Below are positions 1 to 7,841 of a stretch of DNA of 22,061 bases, piece after piece. The first letter of the stretch is position 1; each line of letters begins with the position of its first letter. Under the pieces are notes generated by a model. It had not been told where the DNA came from, did not search any database, and saw only the letters and a list, made by a program, of their open reading frames with translations. Both the position numbers and the translations under genes were made by a program. This DNA is from Bacillota bacterium (GTDB lineage Bacteria > Bacillota > Clostridia > Peptostreptococcales > Anaerovoracaceae). The stretch is taken from contig JAEDDI010000031.1 in NCBI GenBank assembly GCA_016293805.1, positions 1 through 22,061 of the forward strand, written 5' to 3'.

Positions 1-55
1 TTTCTACTACTCTCTTAGCTTCTTCAAGTGCTAAGCTCATGTTTCTTTCTGTCAT
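1..55 (-). CDS. 5' end of an unidentified protein, cut by left edge
   Basis: Only the first 18 codons lie in the window; they read MTERNMSLALEEAKRVVE. The start is supported by an AAGGGAGG ribosome binding site at 63-70, seven bases before the ATG, and by an upstream region built like that of regulator 2 further right (two TGCGAA motif copies 21 bp apart, then a -10-like box). The short N-terminus looks soluble and helical, with no signal peptide. The family cannot be named from so little. The gene is divergent from the NhaC-family transporter at 391, and the shared upstream region suggests co-regulation, so it may be an enzyme acting on the same substrate; that is inference. Confidence 0.7.
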   Translation of the reverse strand, partial: MTERNMSLALEEAKRVVE

Positions 56-123
56 TGTATGACCTCCCTTAACAATAATTTGATTTTTGTTTTTCCTGTT
101 TTTAACTTCTTTGTCAACCCAGG

Positions 124-138
124 GACGGGTTTCCCGTC
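124..138. other. Small perfect hairpin in the leader of the left-edge gene
   Basis: GACGGG, three bases, CCCGTC: a 6-bp GC-rich stem. It falls between the proposed leftward -10 (149-154) and the start codon at 55, so it would be in that gene's 5' leader. No T-run follows on either strand, so it is not a convincing intrinsic terminator. It may stabilise the mRNA or be an operator-like palindrome. Confidence 0.45.
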
Positions 139-148
139 TCGTATTAAT

Positions 149-209
149 AGCATAACATATTTCTTACTCTTTTCATATTCTGCGAAAAAATAATAAAGGT
201 TTGCGAAAA
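149..209 (-). promoter_or_regulatory. Promoter of left-edge gene with paired LytTR-type sites
   Basis: Two direct copies of TGCGAAA (read on +) at 181-187 and 202-208, exactly 21 bp apart. Read leftward they are TTCGCA boxes, followed 26 bp later by TATGCT (154 down to 149), a plausible -10 with no recognisable -35. The regulator 2 promoter has the same layout. Known: LytTR DNA-binding domains (AgrA, ComE) bind direct repeats about two helical turns apart just upstream of the -35 region. Inferred: activator-dependent promoter controlled by a LytTR regulator of this locus. Confidence 0.55.
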
Positions 210-260
210 TTTGCAGTTCGATGTCGCATTTTTCACAATATTCAGGACACTTTACGGTCC

Positions 261-323
261 ATTCTACTCATTTTGGGGTCAATTCTGCGAAAGAACCCAT
301 TTTTCTGTAAAAACTAATATAAT
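261..323 (+). promoter_or_regulatory. Promoter of NhaC-family transporter 1 with TGCGAA motif
   Basis: A TATAAT -10 lies at 318-323 without a recognisable -35. ATTCTGCGAAA at 282-292 ends 25 bp before it and is an exact 11-bp copy of 177-187. A weaker match, ATTCTACTCA, starts at 261, exactly 21 bp upstream of the 282 copy. Relative to the gene the motif points the opposite way from the motifs at the leftward promoters. A small hairpin (CAGGG 332-336 with CCCTG 345-349) would lie in the leader. The -10 is clear; regulator binding is inferred. Confidence 0.5.
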
Positions 324-390
324 CTCATCATCAGGGAGTCGTTACCCTGGTGCTGTTTATTTATCTACAATTTAATAAAGGAGGTTTATA

Positions 391-1899
391 ATGTCTTTCT
401 TAAAAAACCAGAGAGTTGAAGACGAAATTAAAAACTTCAACGCAAGAAAGTCGCTTCTTGGACTTGTGCTTACAATTGTTCTTGCAGTTATAATCAAACA
501 GTTCCTTCCGGCGAACGTAGAAGACTTCGGTGCGTTTTGTACTATTCCGGCACTATTCCTTATAGTATATATATTCACCACAAAGCGAATCATCGAGGCT
601 CTTGTATTATCAACCTTTATCGGATGGATTTTCTGTTCACAGCCAGGTGATAATGTTCTCGCCACATTCAGTGAATCACTCACAGGTGTAATGATGGATG
701 AAGACACAGGCTGGCTTATCGTTGTATGCGGAACCATGGGCGGTATTATTGCTCTTATCGAAAGATCAGGCGGAGCATTCGCATTCGGTGAATGGGCAGC
801 CAAGAGAGCAAAGAGTGAAAAAGCCGCACTTATGTGGACATGGGTTCTTGGATGTATCATCTTCATCGATGACTATCTTAACTCATGTACAGTAGGCTCA
901 TGTATGGCACCTCTTACTGACAAGTACAAGACTCCAAGAGAAATGCTTGCATATATCGCCGACTCGACAGCTGCTCCTCTCTGCGTACTGATTCCTGTAA
1001 CAACATGGGCAGTATTCGCCGGCAGAATCATCATCGATGCAGGATGGACTGAAGAAGGCGCCACTGCAGTTGGAATGTTTATCAAGACTATTCCTTACAA
1101 CTTCTACGGCTGGATTGCTGCCATCCTTGTACCTCTTGTAATCTTCGGTATCGTTCCTAAGATCGGACCTATGAAGAAGGCATACCAGAGAGTTGCAGAA
1201 GGCGGACCTATAGCTCCTCCGGGATCAGAAAAGATATCCATTATCGCATCAGACAAGGAAGATATGGAATTACCTGCAAACCCAAGAGTAATCAACTTCT
1301 TTATTCCTATCGCTACTCTTATCGGATCAACTATTCTGTTCGATACAGACATGCAGATGGGTGTTGTATGTACAGTACTTGTAATGTTCATCCTTTACAT
1401 GGCTCAGGAGCTTATGTCTGCTGCTGATTTCTGGGATGTATTCATCAAGGGACTTCAGAACATGGTACTTCCGTTACTTCTTATGGTAATGGCATTTGAA
1501 TTCGGTGACATGAATGAAACTATAGGATTTACAAAATGGTGTATCGAAACAGGCGCACAGGTTATGACACCTGCCACTGCTCCGTTAATCGTATTCCTGA
1601 TTCTTGCGTTCACAGAATTTATCACAGGAACTAACTGGGGTATGTATATCATAGCTCTTCCAATCGTTATTCCTCTTTCATTCGAACTTGGCTGCAACAC
1701 TGCACTTCTTACTGCTGCATGTCTTTCAGCCGGCGTATTCGGAAGCCACATCTGCTTCTACTCAGACGCAACTGTAATCACATCAGCTGCATGCGGATGC
1801 GACAACTTCCGTCACTCAATAACACAGATGCCGTTCGGTTTCATTGCTGCTGCTCTTTCAGCTATACTGTTTGCAGTAATGGGCTTTATAATGGCATAA
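391..1899 (+). CDS. NhaC-family Na+/H+ antiporter-like transporter 1
   Basis: A 502-residue integral membrane protein of the NhaC branch of the IT (ion transporter) superfamily. A short cytoplasmic N-terminus (about 1-25) is followed by roughly a dozen hydrophobic segments. Conserved blocks are the MDEDTGWL region (about 101-108), the FIDDYLNS...TDKYK re-entrant region (about 153-180), the TAAPLCVLIP..TWAVF block (about 193-210) and a C-terminal FITGTNWGMY block (about 410-419). Length is normal. The start is fixed by AAAGGAGG at 377-384. The family exchanges Na+ or H+ for cations or organic substrates, and some members carry amino acids or carboxylates, so Na+/H+ antiport is only the default label. 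It is closely similar throughout to the protein at 4185-5696 and sits opposite a LytTR two-component system, which suggests signal-controlled uptake or exchange of a metabolite. Confidence 0.9.
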   Translation: MSFLKNQRVEDEIKNFNARKSLLGLVLTIVLAVIIKQFLPANVEDFGAFCTIPALFLIVYIFTTKRIIEALVLSTFIGWIFCSQPGDNVLATFSESLTGVMMDEDTGWLIVVCGTMGGIIALIERSGGAFAFGEWAAKRAKSEKAALMWTWVLGCIIFIDDYLNSCTVGSCMAPLTDKYKTPREMLAYIADSTAAPLCVLIPVTTWAVFAGRIIIDAGWTEEGATAVGMFIKTIPYNFYGWIAAILVPLVIFGIVPKIGPMKKAYQRVAEGGPIAPPGSEKISIIASDKEDMELPANPRVINFFIPIATLIGSTILFDTDMQMGVVCTVLVMFILYMAQELMSAADFWDVFIKGLQNMVLPLLLMVMAFEFGDMNETIGFTKWCIETGAQVMTPATAPLIVFLILAFTEFITGTNWGMYIIALPIVIPLSFELGCNTALLTAACLSAGVFGSHICFYSDATVITSAACGCDNFRHSITQMPFGFIAAALSAILFAVMGFIMA

Positions 1900-1929
1900 C
1901 AAATTATTCAATGTAGATAAAATAAATAT

Positions 1930-1963
1930 GAGCGTATCAGTTAATTCTGATACGCTCTTTTCA
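1930..1963. terminator. Bidirectional intrinsic terminator between convergent genes
   Basis: GAGCGTATCAG (1930-1940), a six-base loop, CTGATACGCTC (1947-1957), then TTTT. The perfect 11-bp stem with a T-run on + ends the transporter 1 transcript. On the minus strand the stem is followed by an A/T-rich tract (ATATTTATTTTATC), so it can also stop the kinase 1 transcript that ends at 1996. Confidence 0.88.
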
Positions 1964-1995
1964 ATATCGCAATATGTTCCGGCTGCCTGTTCTTA

Positions 1996-3264
1996 TCAGT
2001 AGTTTACAAGAATTTTTACAGAGAACACTCTGTCTGATATCGAATAATCAATCAGCCCGTCGTATTTCTCTACAAATGCTATTACGGACTTGGTCCCTAT
2101 TCCATGTCCTTCTTTCTTTGAAACAGGATAACCCTTGTCATCAAGCAGAATATTCCCATCAAATGAATTGAATATATTGATAATCAGGCTCGCACCTGTG
2201 TCCCGTGCAACAACCTTTATGAACCGGTCATCTCCTTCTGACAGTTTCATGCATGCGTTCATGCCGTTTTCAACAAGATTTGAGATAACAACCGCCAGAC
2301 TGTGCACATCAATCGGAATGTTCTCACGGATATCAGTCCTGAATTCAATTCTGATTCCCTCATCTGATGCTTTGCGTCCGCACATTGCAAGGGCAGCATT
2401 AACATAGACATTCTCGCAGTATTTTACAGTCTTGCTTCTTTCAAGACTGTCATCTGTATCCTCCAGTATATGATAAACCTCATCAACTTTTCCCTCCTGA
2501 AGCAGTTCTCTGATAAGACCTATCCTGTGTCTCATGTCATGCCTCAGTATCGACATTTTCTTCTCGTTCTCCCAGAATACAGCTGCCTGATCAGAAAATG
2601 CCCTTATCTGCTGAACTATCATCTGATGCTGATATGTTTCCTCCTGTTCATTGAGCGACTTGGATGTCATCATGCAAAGCGCCGTAAATATTACGAGCAT
2701 CAGTATTTCCAGTCCCACTCTGATAGGCAGTATATTATACTCAGTAAGCGTTATAATCATCATATACATGATGAAAAAGTATATGAAAAATGACATATCC
2801 ATCGAAAGCCAGCCCGAGTTGGAATATCTCATTGCAGTAACAAAGAAATTTTTGAGAAAGAAATATGTTACTGTCGCAGATATGAGAAGACATATGCACT
2901 GTATAAACTCGGCCTCATACGGCTGATAGGTAATGCCAAGCATAATGATGTCAGTTATTGAGTCTGAAACCGAAATGAAAAAAATTGAGACAAGAAACGG
3001 AAACACCGCCTTTGCCCCGTCATGAGGTGAAATATATATTGAATAGAACATGCCTATCATAAGCCCTGTTATAGGAAAATAGAACATGAACAGTTTTGGA
3101 ATCAGAACAAGATACAGATAATAGTGCACAGAAAGAAATGTCACCAGTGTCAGCAGCCCTGTCAGAAGGCACTTCTTGAATGAATGTATCCTGTCTGCAA
3201 CCAGAAGAATATAAGCAAGGCTGAATGCAGCATATATTACAAACGATAAATATGATGAAATCAT
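1996..3264 (-). CDS. GHKL sensor histidine kinase 1 (AgrC/LytS type), intact
   Basis: 422 residues. The N-terminal half (about 1-200) is six or seven hydrophobic helices without a large extracellular domain, as in AgrC-like sensors. A helical linker leads to the dimerisation/phospho-acceptor box RHDMRHR (His242). The ATP-binding GHKL domain is intact: N box N329-L-V-E-N333-G-M-N, and G box G386-H-G-I-G390 followed by TKSV. It autophosphorylates and passes phosphate to its partner regulator. Its ATG overlaps the regulator 1 stop by one base (TGATG), with AAGGGAGG inside the end of that gene, so the two are translationally coupled. The ligand is unknown; a sensor with only membrane helices often reads a peptide or a membrane or transporter state. 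Paralogous to the kinase at 5836-7074. Confidence 0.92.
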   Translation of the reverse strand: MISSYLSFVIYAAFSLAYILLVADRIHSFKKCLLTGLLTLVTFLSVHYYLYLVLIPKLFMFYFPITGLMIGMFYSIYISPHDGAKAVFPFLVSIFFISVSDSITDIIMLGITYQPYEAEFIQCICLLISATVTYFFLKNFFVTAMRYSNSGWLSMDMSFFIYFFIMYMMIITLTEYNILPIRVGLEILMLVIFTALCMMTSKSLNEQEETYQHQMIVQQIRAFSDQAAVFWENEKKMSILRHDMRHRIGLIRELLQEGKVDEVYHILEDTDDSLERSKTVKYCENVYVNAALAMCGRKASDEGIRIEFRTDIRENIPIDVHSLAVVISNLVENGMNACMKLSEGDDRFIKVVARDTGASLIINIFNSFDGNILLDDKGYPVSKKEGHGIGTKSVIAFVEKYDGLIDYSISDRVFSVKILVNY

Positions 3265-3998
3265 CAGAGTTCCTCCCTTAAAAGGAATTCCATGTATTTT
3301 TTCTTTGCATCCTGATAAAACTTCTTCGAAATCGGCACATTTGTTCCGTCTCTGAGAAGAAACCTCTCGGCATTCATCCCCTTAACATGGTTCATATTTA
3401 CAATGAATGATTTCTGACACTGTACAAAACTGTCCTCAGTATATATATCCCTGACGCTGTCCTCAAAGCTGCCTCTGATCACTCTGCTCAGAATATTCTG
3501 CCCGTCCCAGGTATGTATAGCCAGCCTCCTGTCAAGGAGTTCGATATATGAAATGGTATGAATGCGTATATTGACAAGACCGTCTGTCGTCCTTACAGAA
3601 AAAAGTTTCGAATCTCTGTCGCTCAGCTTGGATGTAACTTCATCAAGCGCCTTGAAAACCGCTTCCCTGCTGGCAGGTTTGAGAAGATAGTCAGACGCTC
3701 TTACGGCAAAAGCGTCAATTGCATGATCGGTCGACGTTGTCAGGAAAATAATTCTGGTCTGATCTCCTCTGTTCCTGAGCTCCCTGGCCACATCTGTGCC
3801 CAGCATCATAGGCATATAGACATCAAGAATAAGGATATCATAGTTTTCCCTGTTCTCAAGATATGTCATAAGCTCGACAGGATCGGAAAAAGCCTTGATA
3901 CTGAAACCATGGCCGGTATTACTGAAATATTCACGTACAAGTTCCTCGATATAAGCTGCGCTGGCAGGCTCATCGTCGCAGATTCCAATTCTTATCAT
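3264..3998 (-). CDS. LytTR-family response regulator 1
   Basis: 244 residues. An N-terminal receiver has the acidic pair D8/D9, phospho-acceptor D59 (in LILDVYMP), the conserved threonines near 86-88 and Lys107 (LLKP). A C-terminal LytTR DNA-binding domain (about 135-243) has the typical QCQKSFIVN and VPISKKFYQ blocks. A reading frame exists from 4025, but the start at 3998 (MIRIGICDDE) matches the normal receiver N-terminus and has TAGGAG seven bases upstream, so it is preferred. First gene of a two-gene operon with kinase 1. Very similar to regulator 2 (7074-7811), including the DNA-binding domain, so the two may share targets. Confidence 0.92.
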   Translation of the reverse strand: MIRIGICDDEPASAAYIEELVREYFSNTGHGFSIKAFSDPVELMTYLENRENYDILILDVYMPMMLGTDVARELRNRGDQTRIIFLTTSTDHAIDAFAVRASDYLLKPASREAVFKALDEVTSKLSDRDSKLFSVRTTDGLVNIRIHTISYIELLDRRLAIHTWDGQNILSRVIRGSFEDSVRDIYTEDSFVQCQKSFIVNMNHVKGMNAERFLLRDGTNVPISKKFYQDAKKKYMEFLLREEL

Positions 3999-4027
3999 AT
4001 CTTTTCTCCTACATGTTAACACCACAT

Positions 4028-4069
4028 ATTATATCATAATATGCATAACACTTTACAGATAATTGTCAA
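4028..4069 (-). promoter_or_regulatory. Promoter of the regulator 1 / kinase 1 operon
   Basis: Leftward TTGACA at 4069-4064; candidate -10 boxes are TATGCA at 4047-4042 (16-bp spacer) and TATAAT at 4033-4028 (spacer too long for that -35). No TGCGAA motif is present, unlike the other promoters of the locus. The simplest reading is a constitutive sigma-A promoter for the first two-component pair; which -10 is used cannot be decided by eye. Confidence 0.45.
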
Positions 4070-4110
4070 AAAAACTGACACATACAAAATGAATAAAGTA
4101 TTCACTGTGC

Positions 4111-4139
4111 AAAAGACAAAAGACAGCCAAATGCTGTCT
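4111..4139 (-). terminator. Intrinsic terminator of NhaC-family transporter 2
   Basis: Read leftward: AGACAGC (4139-4133), five-base loop, GCTGTCT (4127-4121), then TTTGTCTTTT. It lies about 45 bases after the stop at 4185 and separates transporter 2 from the regulator 1 promoter. Confidence 0.8.
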
Positions 4140-4184
4140 CCTGCCGTTTATGATTATTAATCCTTATGTATTTGTGTTGTTCTA

Positions 4185-5696
4185 TCAGTTGAATACAAAT
4201 CCTGCAATGACATATAAGATTGCTGATACTACTGCAGCAAGCACGCCGTATGTGGCCTGTGTCTTTGCATGAGCAAAGTTGTCACAGCCTGTTGCGGATG
4301 ATGTAATAACCGTACAGTCTGAGTAGAAGCATACATGACTTCCGAATACTCCTGCACTGAGAACTGCAGCAACTGCAAGCGGCATGTTGCATCCGAGCTG
4401 CTCAGCAAGCGGAATTACAATAGGAAGTGCGATTATGTACATTCCCCAGTTTGTACCTGTAATAAACTCTGTACATGCAAGAATAATGAATACGATTACA
4501 GGAAGCAGCTGCGGAGTCATAATCTTTGATGCTGTAGTGATAAGGTAATATGTGAATCCGATCTGTTCGTTCATGCTTGCAAACAGGAATGCAAGAACCA
4601 TAAGAAGAAGAGGAAGCATCATATTCTTGAATCCTTCCATAGATATATCTATAAATTCTTCAGCATTGCATATTCCCTGAACAAGGAATGAAACAAACAG
4701 GAACGCCATTGTTGCGAATACGCCTACCTGCATGTCGCATCCCGATGCAACTGTCACCCCGATGAGTACAGCTATCGGAAGGAAGAAGTTCCAGATGCTT
4801 GCGTTTTCAGGAATCTTAACCTTTTCTCCTGCGTGCATGTCTATTTTTTCCGATCCCGGAGGCGCTAAAGGTCCGCCGTTTTTAACTCTGTCTTCAGCAG
4901 CCTTCATTGTTCCGAAGATAGGGATAACACCATATATTACAAGCGGTACCATGATCGCTGCAACCCAGCCGTAGAAGTTGAACGGAATAGTCTTGATGAA
5001 CATCTGAACTTCGGAAGCTCCGGTTTCAGACCATCCTGATGCAACCATGATTCTTCCTGCGAACACTGCCCAGGTTGATACCGGAATAAGGACGCACAGA
5101 GGAGCAGCTGTTGATGAAACAACGTATGAAAGAAACTCTCTTGACACCTTGTACTTATCAGTAACAGATGACATGCACGATCCTACTGTAAGAGAATTCA
5201 GATAGTCATCCATGAAGATAATTACTCCCAGAACCCATGTCCACATCAGGGCGGACTTTCTTGTTCTGGCCCTTTTTGCAACCCATTCACCGAAACAGAA
5301 TGCACCGCCGGCATGTTCAATCAGCTTCATAATGCTTCCCATAAGTCCGCATACGATAATAAGCCATCCGGTATCTTCATCCATCATTACTCCGGTCATA
5401 GTCTCTGAGAAGTTCGATACGAATGTCTCAGGGCTTACTATAAGAAGGCCAACCACCGATGCAACCACAAGAGCCTCAACTACTCTCTTGGTTGAAAAAA
5501 TGTAAATTACAAGAAATACTGCAGGCACAAGCGATACTATTCCATAGTCTGTACCGCCCTGCAGCCCGCGGCAGAAAATACCAAGCACAGCAGCTGCAAT
5601 AAAACAGATTCCGATAATAACTACAGTCCTGATATCTCTGAATCCGGCAAACTCTCTTTTCAGAGCGCCTGTTACAGGTTTTGATTCATTACTCAT
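4185..5696 (-). CDS. NhaC-family Na+/H+ antiporter-like transporter 2
   Basis: A 503-residue polytopic membrane protein, paralogue of the protein at 391-1899. It carries the same blocks in the same order: VMMDEDTGWL, FMDDYLNSLTVGSCM, STAAPLCVLIPVSTWAVF, GGPLAPPGSEK and FITGTNWGMYIIALP. The loop sequences differ more than the membrane segments, so this is an older duplication, not a recent copy. A GAAAGGGA Shine-Dalgarno-like tract precedes the ATG. It sits downstream of kinase 2 on the same strand but behind a hairpin and its own motif-bearing promoter, so it can be expressed separately. Substrate is unknown; the pairing of each transporter with a LytTR system suggests a regulated organic substrate or ion exchanger rather than plain housekeeping antiport. 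Confidence 0.9.
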   Translation of the reverse strand: MSNESKPVTGALKREFAGFRDIRTVVIIGICFIAAAVLGIFCRGLQGGTDYGIVSLVPAVFLVIYIFSTKRVVEALVVASVVGLLIVSPETFVSNFSETMTGVMMDEDTGWLIIVCGLMGSIMKLIEHAGGAFCFGEWVAKRARTRKSALMWTWVLGVIIFMDDYLNSLTVGSCMSSVTDKYKVSREFLSYVVSSTAAPLCVLIPVSTWAVFAGRIMVASGWSETGASEVQMFIKTIPFNFYGWVAAIMVPLVIYGVIPIFGTMKAAEDRVKNGGPLAPPGSEKIDMHAGEKVKIPENASIWNFFLPIAVLIGVTVASGCDMQVGVFATMAFLFVSFLVQGICNAEEFIDISMEGFKNMMLPLLLMVLAFLFASMNEQIGFTYYLITTASKIMTPQLLPVIVFIILACTEFITGTNWGMYIIALPIVIPLAEQLGCNMPLAVAAVLSAGVFGSHVCFYSDCTVITSSATGCDNFAHAKTQATYGVLAAVVSAILYVIAGFVFN

Positions 5697-5735
5697 TGTT
5701 CTTTCCCTTTCTTTTCGTTAAGTATTGATGTACAG

Positions 5736-5776
5736 ATTATATACATTACAAAAAGCGGGAAACAGGTTTGCGAAAA
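5736..5776 (-). promoter_or_regulatory. Promoter of transporter 2 with TGCGAA motif
   Basis: Leftward TATAAT at 5741-5736. The motif AGGTTTGCGAAAA at 5764-5776 (on +) is a 13-bp exact copy of 197-209. In leftward reading its TTCGCA core stands 27 bp before the -10, the same distance as in the regulator 2 promoter. No good -35 lies between. The expected second half-site 21 bp further upstream (5790-5796) is only a weak match (AATGAAA). Probably an activator-dependent LytTR target. Confidence 0.55.
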
Positions 5777-5797
5777 AACGGGTTTTCAGAATGAAAT

Positions 5798-5820
5798 CAT
5801 GGCCGCTAAAAGCGGCCATG
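5798..5820 (-). terminator. Perfect 10-bp hairpin after kinase 2
   Basis: CATGGCCGCT, three bases, AGCGGCCATG: a perfect GC-rich stem starting 15 bases past the kinase 2 stop. The following leftward sequence (ATTTCATTCTG) is only moderately T-rich, so it may be a leaky terminator or an mRNA-stabilising element that separates the regulator 2/kinase 2 message from transporter 2. Confidence 0.6.
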
Positions 5821-5835
5821 TATACAAAATCTGTA

Positions 5836-7074
5836 TTAATAGTTGACTAAAAGTTTAACCCGTTTGCTGTTTTCCAGTTCTTCGACCTCAGTGATGGTCT
5901 CATATTTACGTTCGAACATATTTAATATATCCGTGTATTTCTCATCGTATTTCTCATCACTTCCCCTTCCTGAGTACTCGATATCCAGAATAAAACTGTG
6001 CGTTCCGGATCTCGCCTGAATCCTGATAAATTTTTCTGCCGGATTCACTGAATTCATAACCGATCTGAACGCCTCTTCGATCATCCCGGCGATAACAGCG
6101 GAAAGTTCCGTAATCAGTATGGGAAGTTCCTGGGGAACATCTGCAACGGCACTGTATTTTATGCCGTTTTTTATACACTTGCTGCTGTACATAGAAAGAA
6201 CTGTATTTACGTAGATATTGCTGCAGAAGACTTCGCCTCTGGTCTTCTCCAGTTCCATATCGATATCTCTGATAATACCCGCTGCATCTTCATATTTCTT
6301 ATCATCGATGCATCTTTGCAGCACAACAAGTTTGTGACGTATATCATGTCTTACTCTTGACATTCTTCTCTCATTTTCGTACATGTCTTCAGTCTGAAGT
6401 ATGTTGGCCCTGACCTGCCAGGCAAGAAGTCTCTTCTCATATTCAAGTCTCTGCCTCTCTTCTGATTTTCCTGAAAGCAAACTTGCATAAATGAATATCA
6501 GAAGCGCAAGAAACTCTATGCCCATCCTGATGAATATCAGGTCTTCAAAATCATTTGTGACCGACATCATGTATATCATAATCTCATATACAACAAGTAC
6601 CGCATCCATTGCGGCCCACCCCGCATTGTTGAAGCGCAGGGTTTTTCTGTACACAGGCCTTATAACCCTCGATACGATAACAAGTACGCACAGCATGAAA
6701 ATCACTTCAGGCCCTATGACCCTCACATCATTCCAGGTATGCAGTGCATAGACATATACGCTGTTGCCTATTGTATCACTGATGGTGATAAAAAATATTC
6801 CCGATACCAGCGGAAACAGTCCCTTGAATCCGTCATCTTCAGAAACTGCAAACAGCACTCCAATCCCGAACAGTATAGATACTATCGGGAAGAAGAAATT
6901 AAAATAGCTTCTGTCTTCAATGCAAAAAATGAGATATCCCACAGCAATGGCAACAAGCAGCACAGGCGCCGCCTTAATCCTTATACTCCATTTTGAATAC
7001 TTGATATTTCCAAGTGCAAGTATAAACTCAAATCCGAACAGAATATATAGAATGTAATATAGATATTCAAACAT
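5836..7074 (-). CDS. GHKL-type sensor kinase 2 with degenerate ATP-binding site
   Basis: 412 residues with the architecture of kinase 1: several N-terminal membrane helices (about 1-200), a helical linker, and the phospho-acceptor box RHDIRHK (His243). The ATP-binding half has lost its signature residues. Where kinase 1 has N-L-V-E-N-G-M-N, this protein has G-M-I-E-E-A-F-R (from about residue 330), and the glycine-rich G box is absent: the sequence runs from the EYSGRGSDEK region directly through a charged segment to the shared C-terminal VKLLVNY. No other frame supplies the missing motif, so this is not a simple frameshift. It probably cannot bind ATP normally. It may be a phospho-acceptor partner of kinase 1 in a heterodimer, a phosphatase-only sensor, or a titrating receptor. 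Its ATG overlaps the regulator 2 stop (TGATG). Confidence 0.88.
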   Translation of the reverse strand: MFEYLYYILYILFGFEFILALGNIKYSKWSIRIKAAPVLLVAIAVGYLIFCIEDRSYFNFFFPIVSILFGIGVLFAVSEDDGFKGLFPLVSGIFFITISDTIGNSVYVYALHTWNDVRVIGPEVIFMLCVLVIVSRVIRPVYRKTLRFNNAGWAAMDAVLVVYEIMIYMMSVTNDFEDLIFIRMGIEFLALLIFIYASLLSGKSEERQRLEYEKRLLAWQVRANILQTEDMYENERRMSRVRHDIRHKLVVLQRCIDDKKYEDAAGIIRDIDMELEKTRGEVFCSNIYVNTVLSMYSSKCIKNGIKYSAVADVPQELPILITELSAVIAGMIEEAFRSVMNSVNPAEKFIRIQARSGTHSFILDIEYSGRGSDEKYDEKYTDILNMFERKYETITEVEELENSKRVKLLVNY

Positions 7075-7811
7075 CAGATTTCCTTCCTCAGAAGATACTC
7101 CATGTATTTATGCTTCGTCTCCTGATAGAACCTCTTGGATATCGGAACTATATCATCCGACTTCATAACAAACTGGCTTGCTTCCATTTTCTTTACATAT
7201 CTCATATTGACAAGATATGATTTCTGGCAGTGACAGAAAAGACTGTCGTTCGCAAGATTTATAATCTCATCCTCAAATTTGCCCCTGATTATTATGCTGC
7301 TGACCACCTCTCCGTCAATCGTATGGACCTTCAGCCTTCTTGAATCCAGCTCTATGAATGAAATGTTGTTGTACTGTACATTTACATATCCTGCATTGGT
7401 TTTTACTGTAAAATACCTGTTCTCTGGTGTTTCAAGCTGCGGCAGAACATCATTCATGAGTTTGTCTATCCTCTCCTGCCCGAACGGCTTCAGGATATAG
7501 TCTGACGCCCTTACAGCAAAAGCATCAATGGCATGGTTCTTCGATGTGGTTATAAACACTATCCTGCTTTCATCTCCCTTGTCGCGGAGTTCTCTGGCAA
7601 ACTCGGTTCCCAGGGTAAGAGGCATATATACATCCAGAAGATACAGATCAAAGGTGTCTTTTTTCTCCATATGGTCAATAAGGCTCATCGCATCTGTAAA
7701 ACAGTCAAGCGAATAATCGACATCCCTGTGTCTGATGAAATAGTCTTTAATGTAATCTGATATCGTTTTGAGCCACACGGGCTCGTCGTCACATAAACAT
7801 ATCTTTATCAT
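7074..7811 (-). CDS. LytTR-family response regulator 2
   Basis: 245 residues. The receiver has D9/D10 region acidic residues, phospho-acceptor D60 (LLDVYMP) and Lys108 (ILKPF), all intact; the C-terminal LytTR DNA-binding domain (about 136-244) has HCQKSYLVN and VPISKRFYQ. The frame is open up to 7910, but the start at 7811 (MIKICLCDDE) is chosen because it matches regulator 1 and has an AAGGGG ribosome binding site, while the likely -10 (7847-7842) lies inside the longer frame. Translationally coupled to kinase 2. Its promoter carries two motif copies 21 bp apart, which suggests autoregulation or control by regulator 1. Confidence 0.92.
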   Translation of the reverse strand: MIKICLCDDEPVWLKTISDYIKDYFIRHRDVDYSLDCFTDAMSLIDHMEKKDTFDLYLLDVYMPLTLGTEFARELRDKGDESRIVFITTSKNHAIDAFAVRASDYILKPFGQERIDKLMNDVLPQLETPENRYFTVKTNAGYVNVQYNNISFIELDSRRLKVHTIDGEVVSSIIIRGKFEDEIINLANDSLFCHCQKSYLVNMRYVKKMEASQFVMKSDDIVPISKRFYQETKHKYMEYLLRKEI

Positions 7812-7841
7812 TCTTTTTCCCCTTCCTTTTACTGCCCTCCC

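Noticed and set aside
112..117. TTGACA (leftward) near the left-edge gene as its -35
   Set aside because: No -10-like sequence is found at 16-18 bp; the motif-linked TATGCT at 154-149 is a better candidate.
372..866. Open frame of 164 codons antisense to transporter 1, with a similar frame antisense to transporter 2 (5212-5505)
   Set aside because: The two antisense products resemble each other only because the sense proteins are conserved; no ribosome binding site or independent coding signal was seen.
3999..4025. Longer start for regulator 1 at 4025
   Set aside because: The extra residues do not match receiver domains, while the 3998 start has a well-placed TAGGAG and the canonical MIRIGICDDE beginning.
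4710..4716. Further TTGCGAA-like matches inside genes (also near 9359-9365)
   Set aside because: Single copies in coding sequence without a partner at 21 bp or a -10 box; expected by chance at this length.
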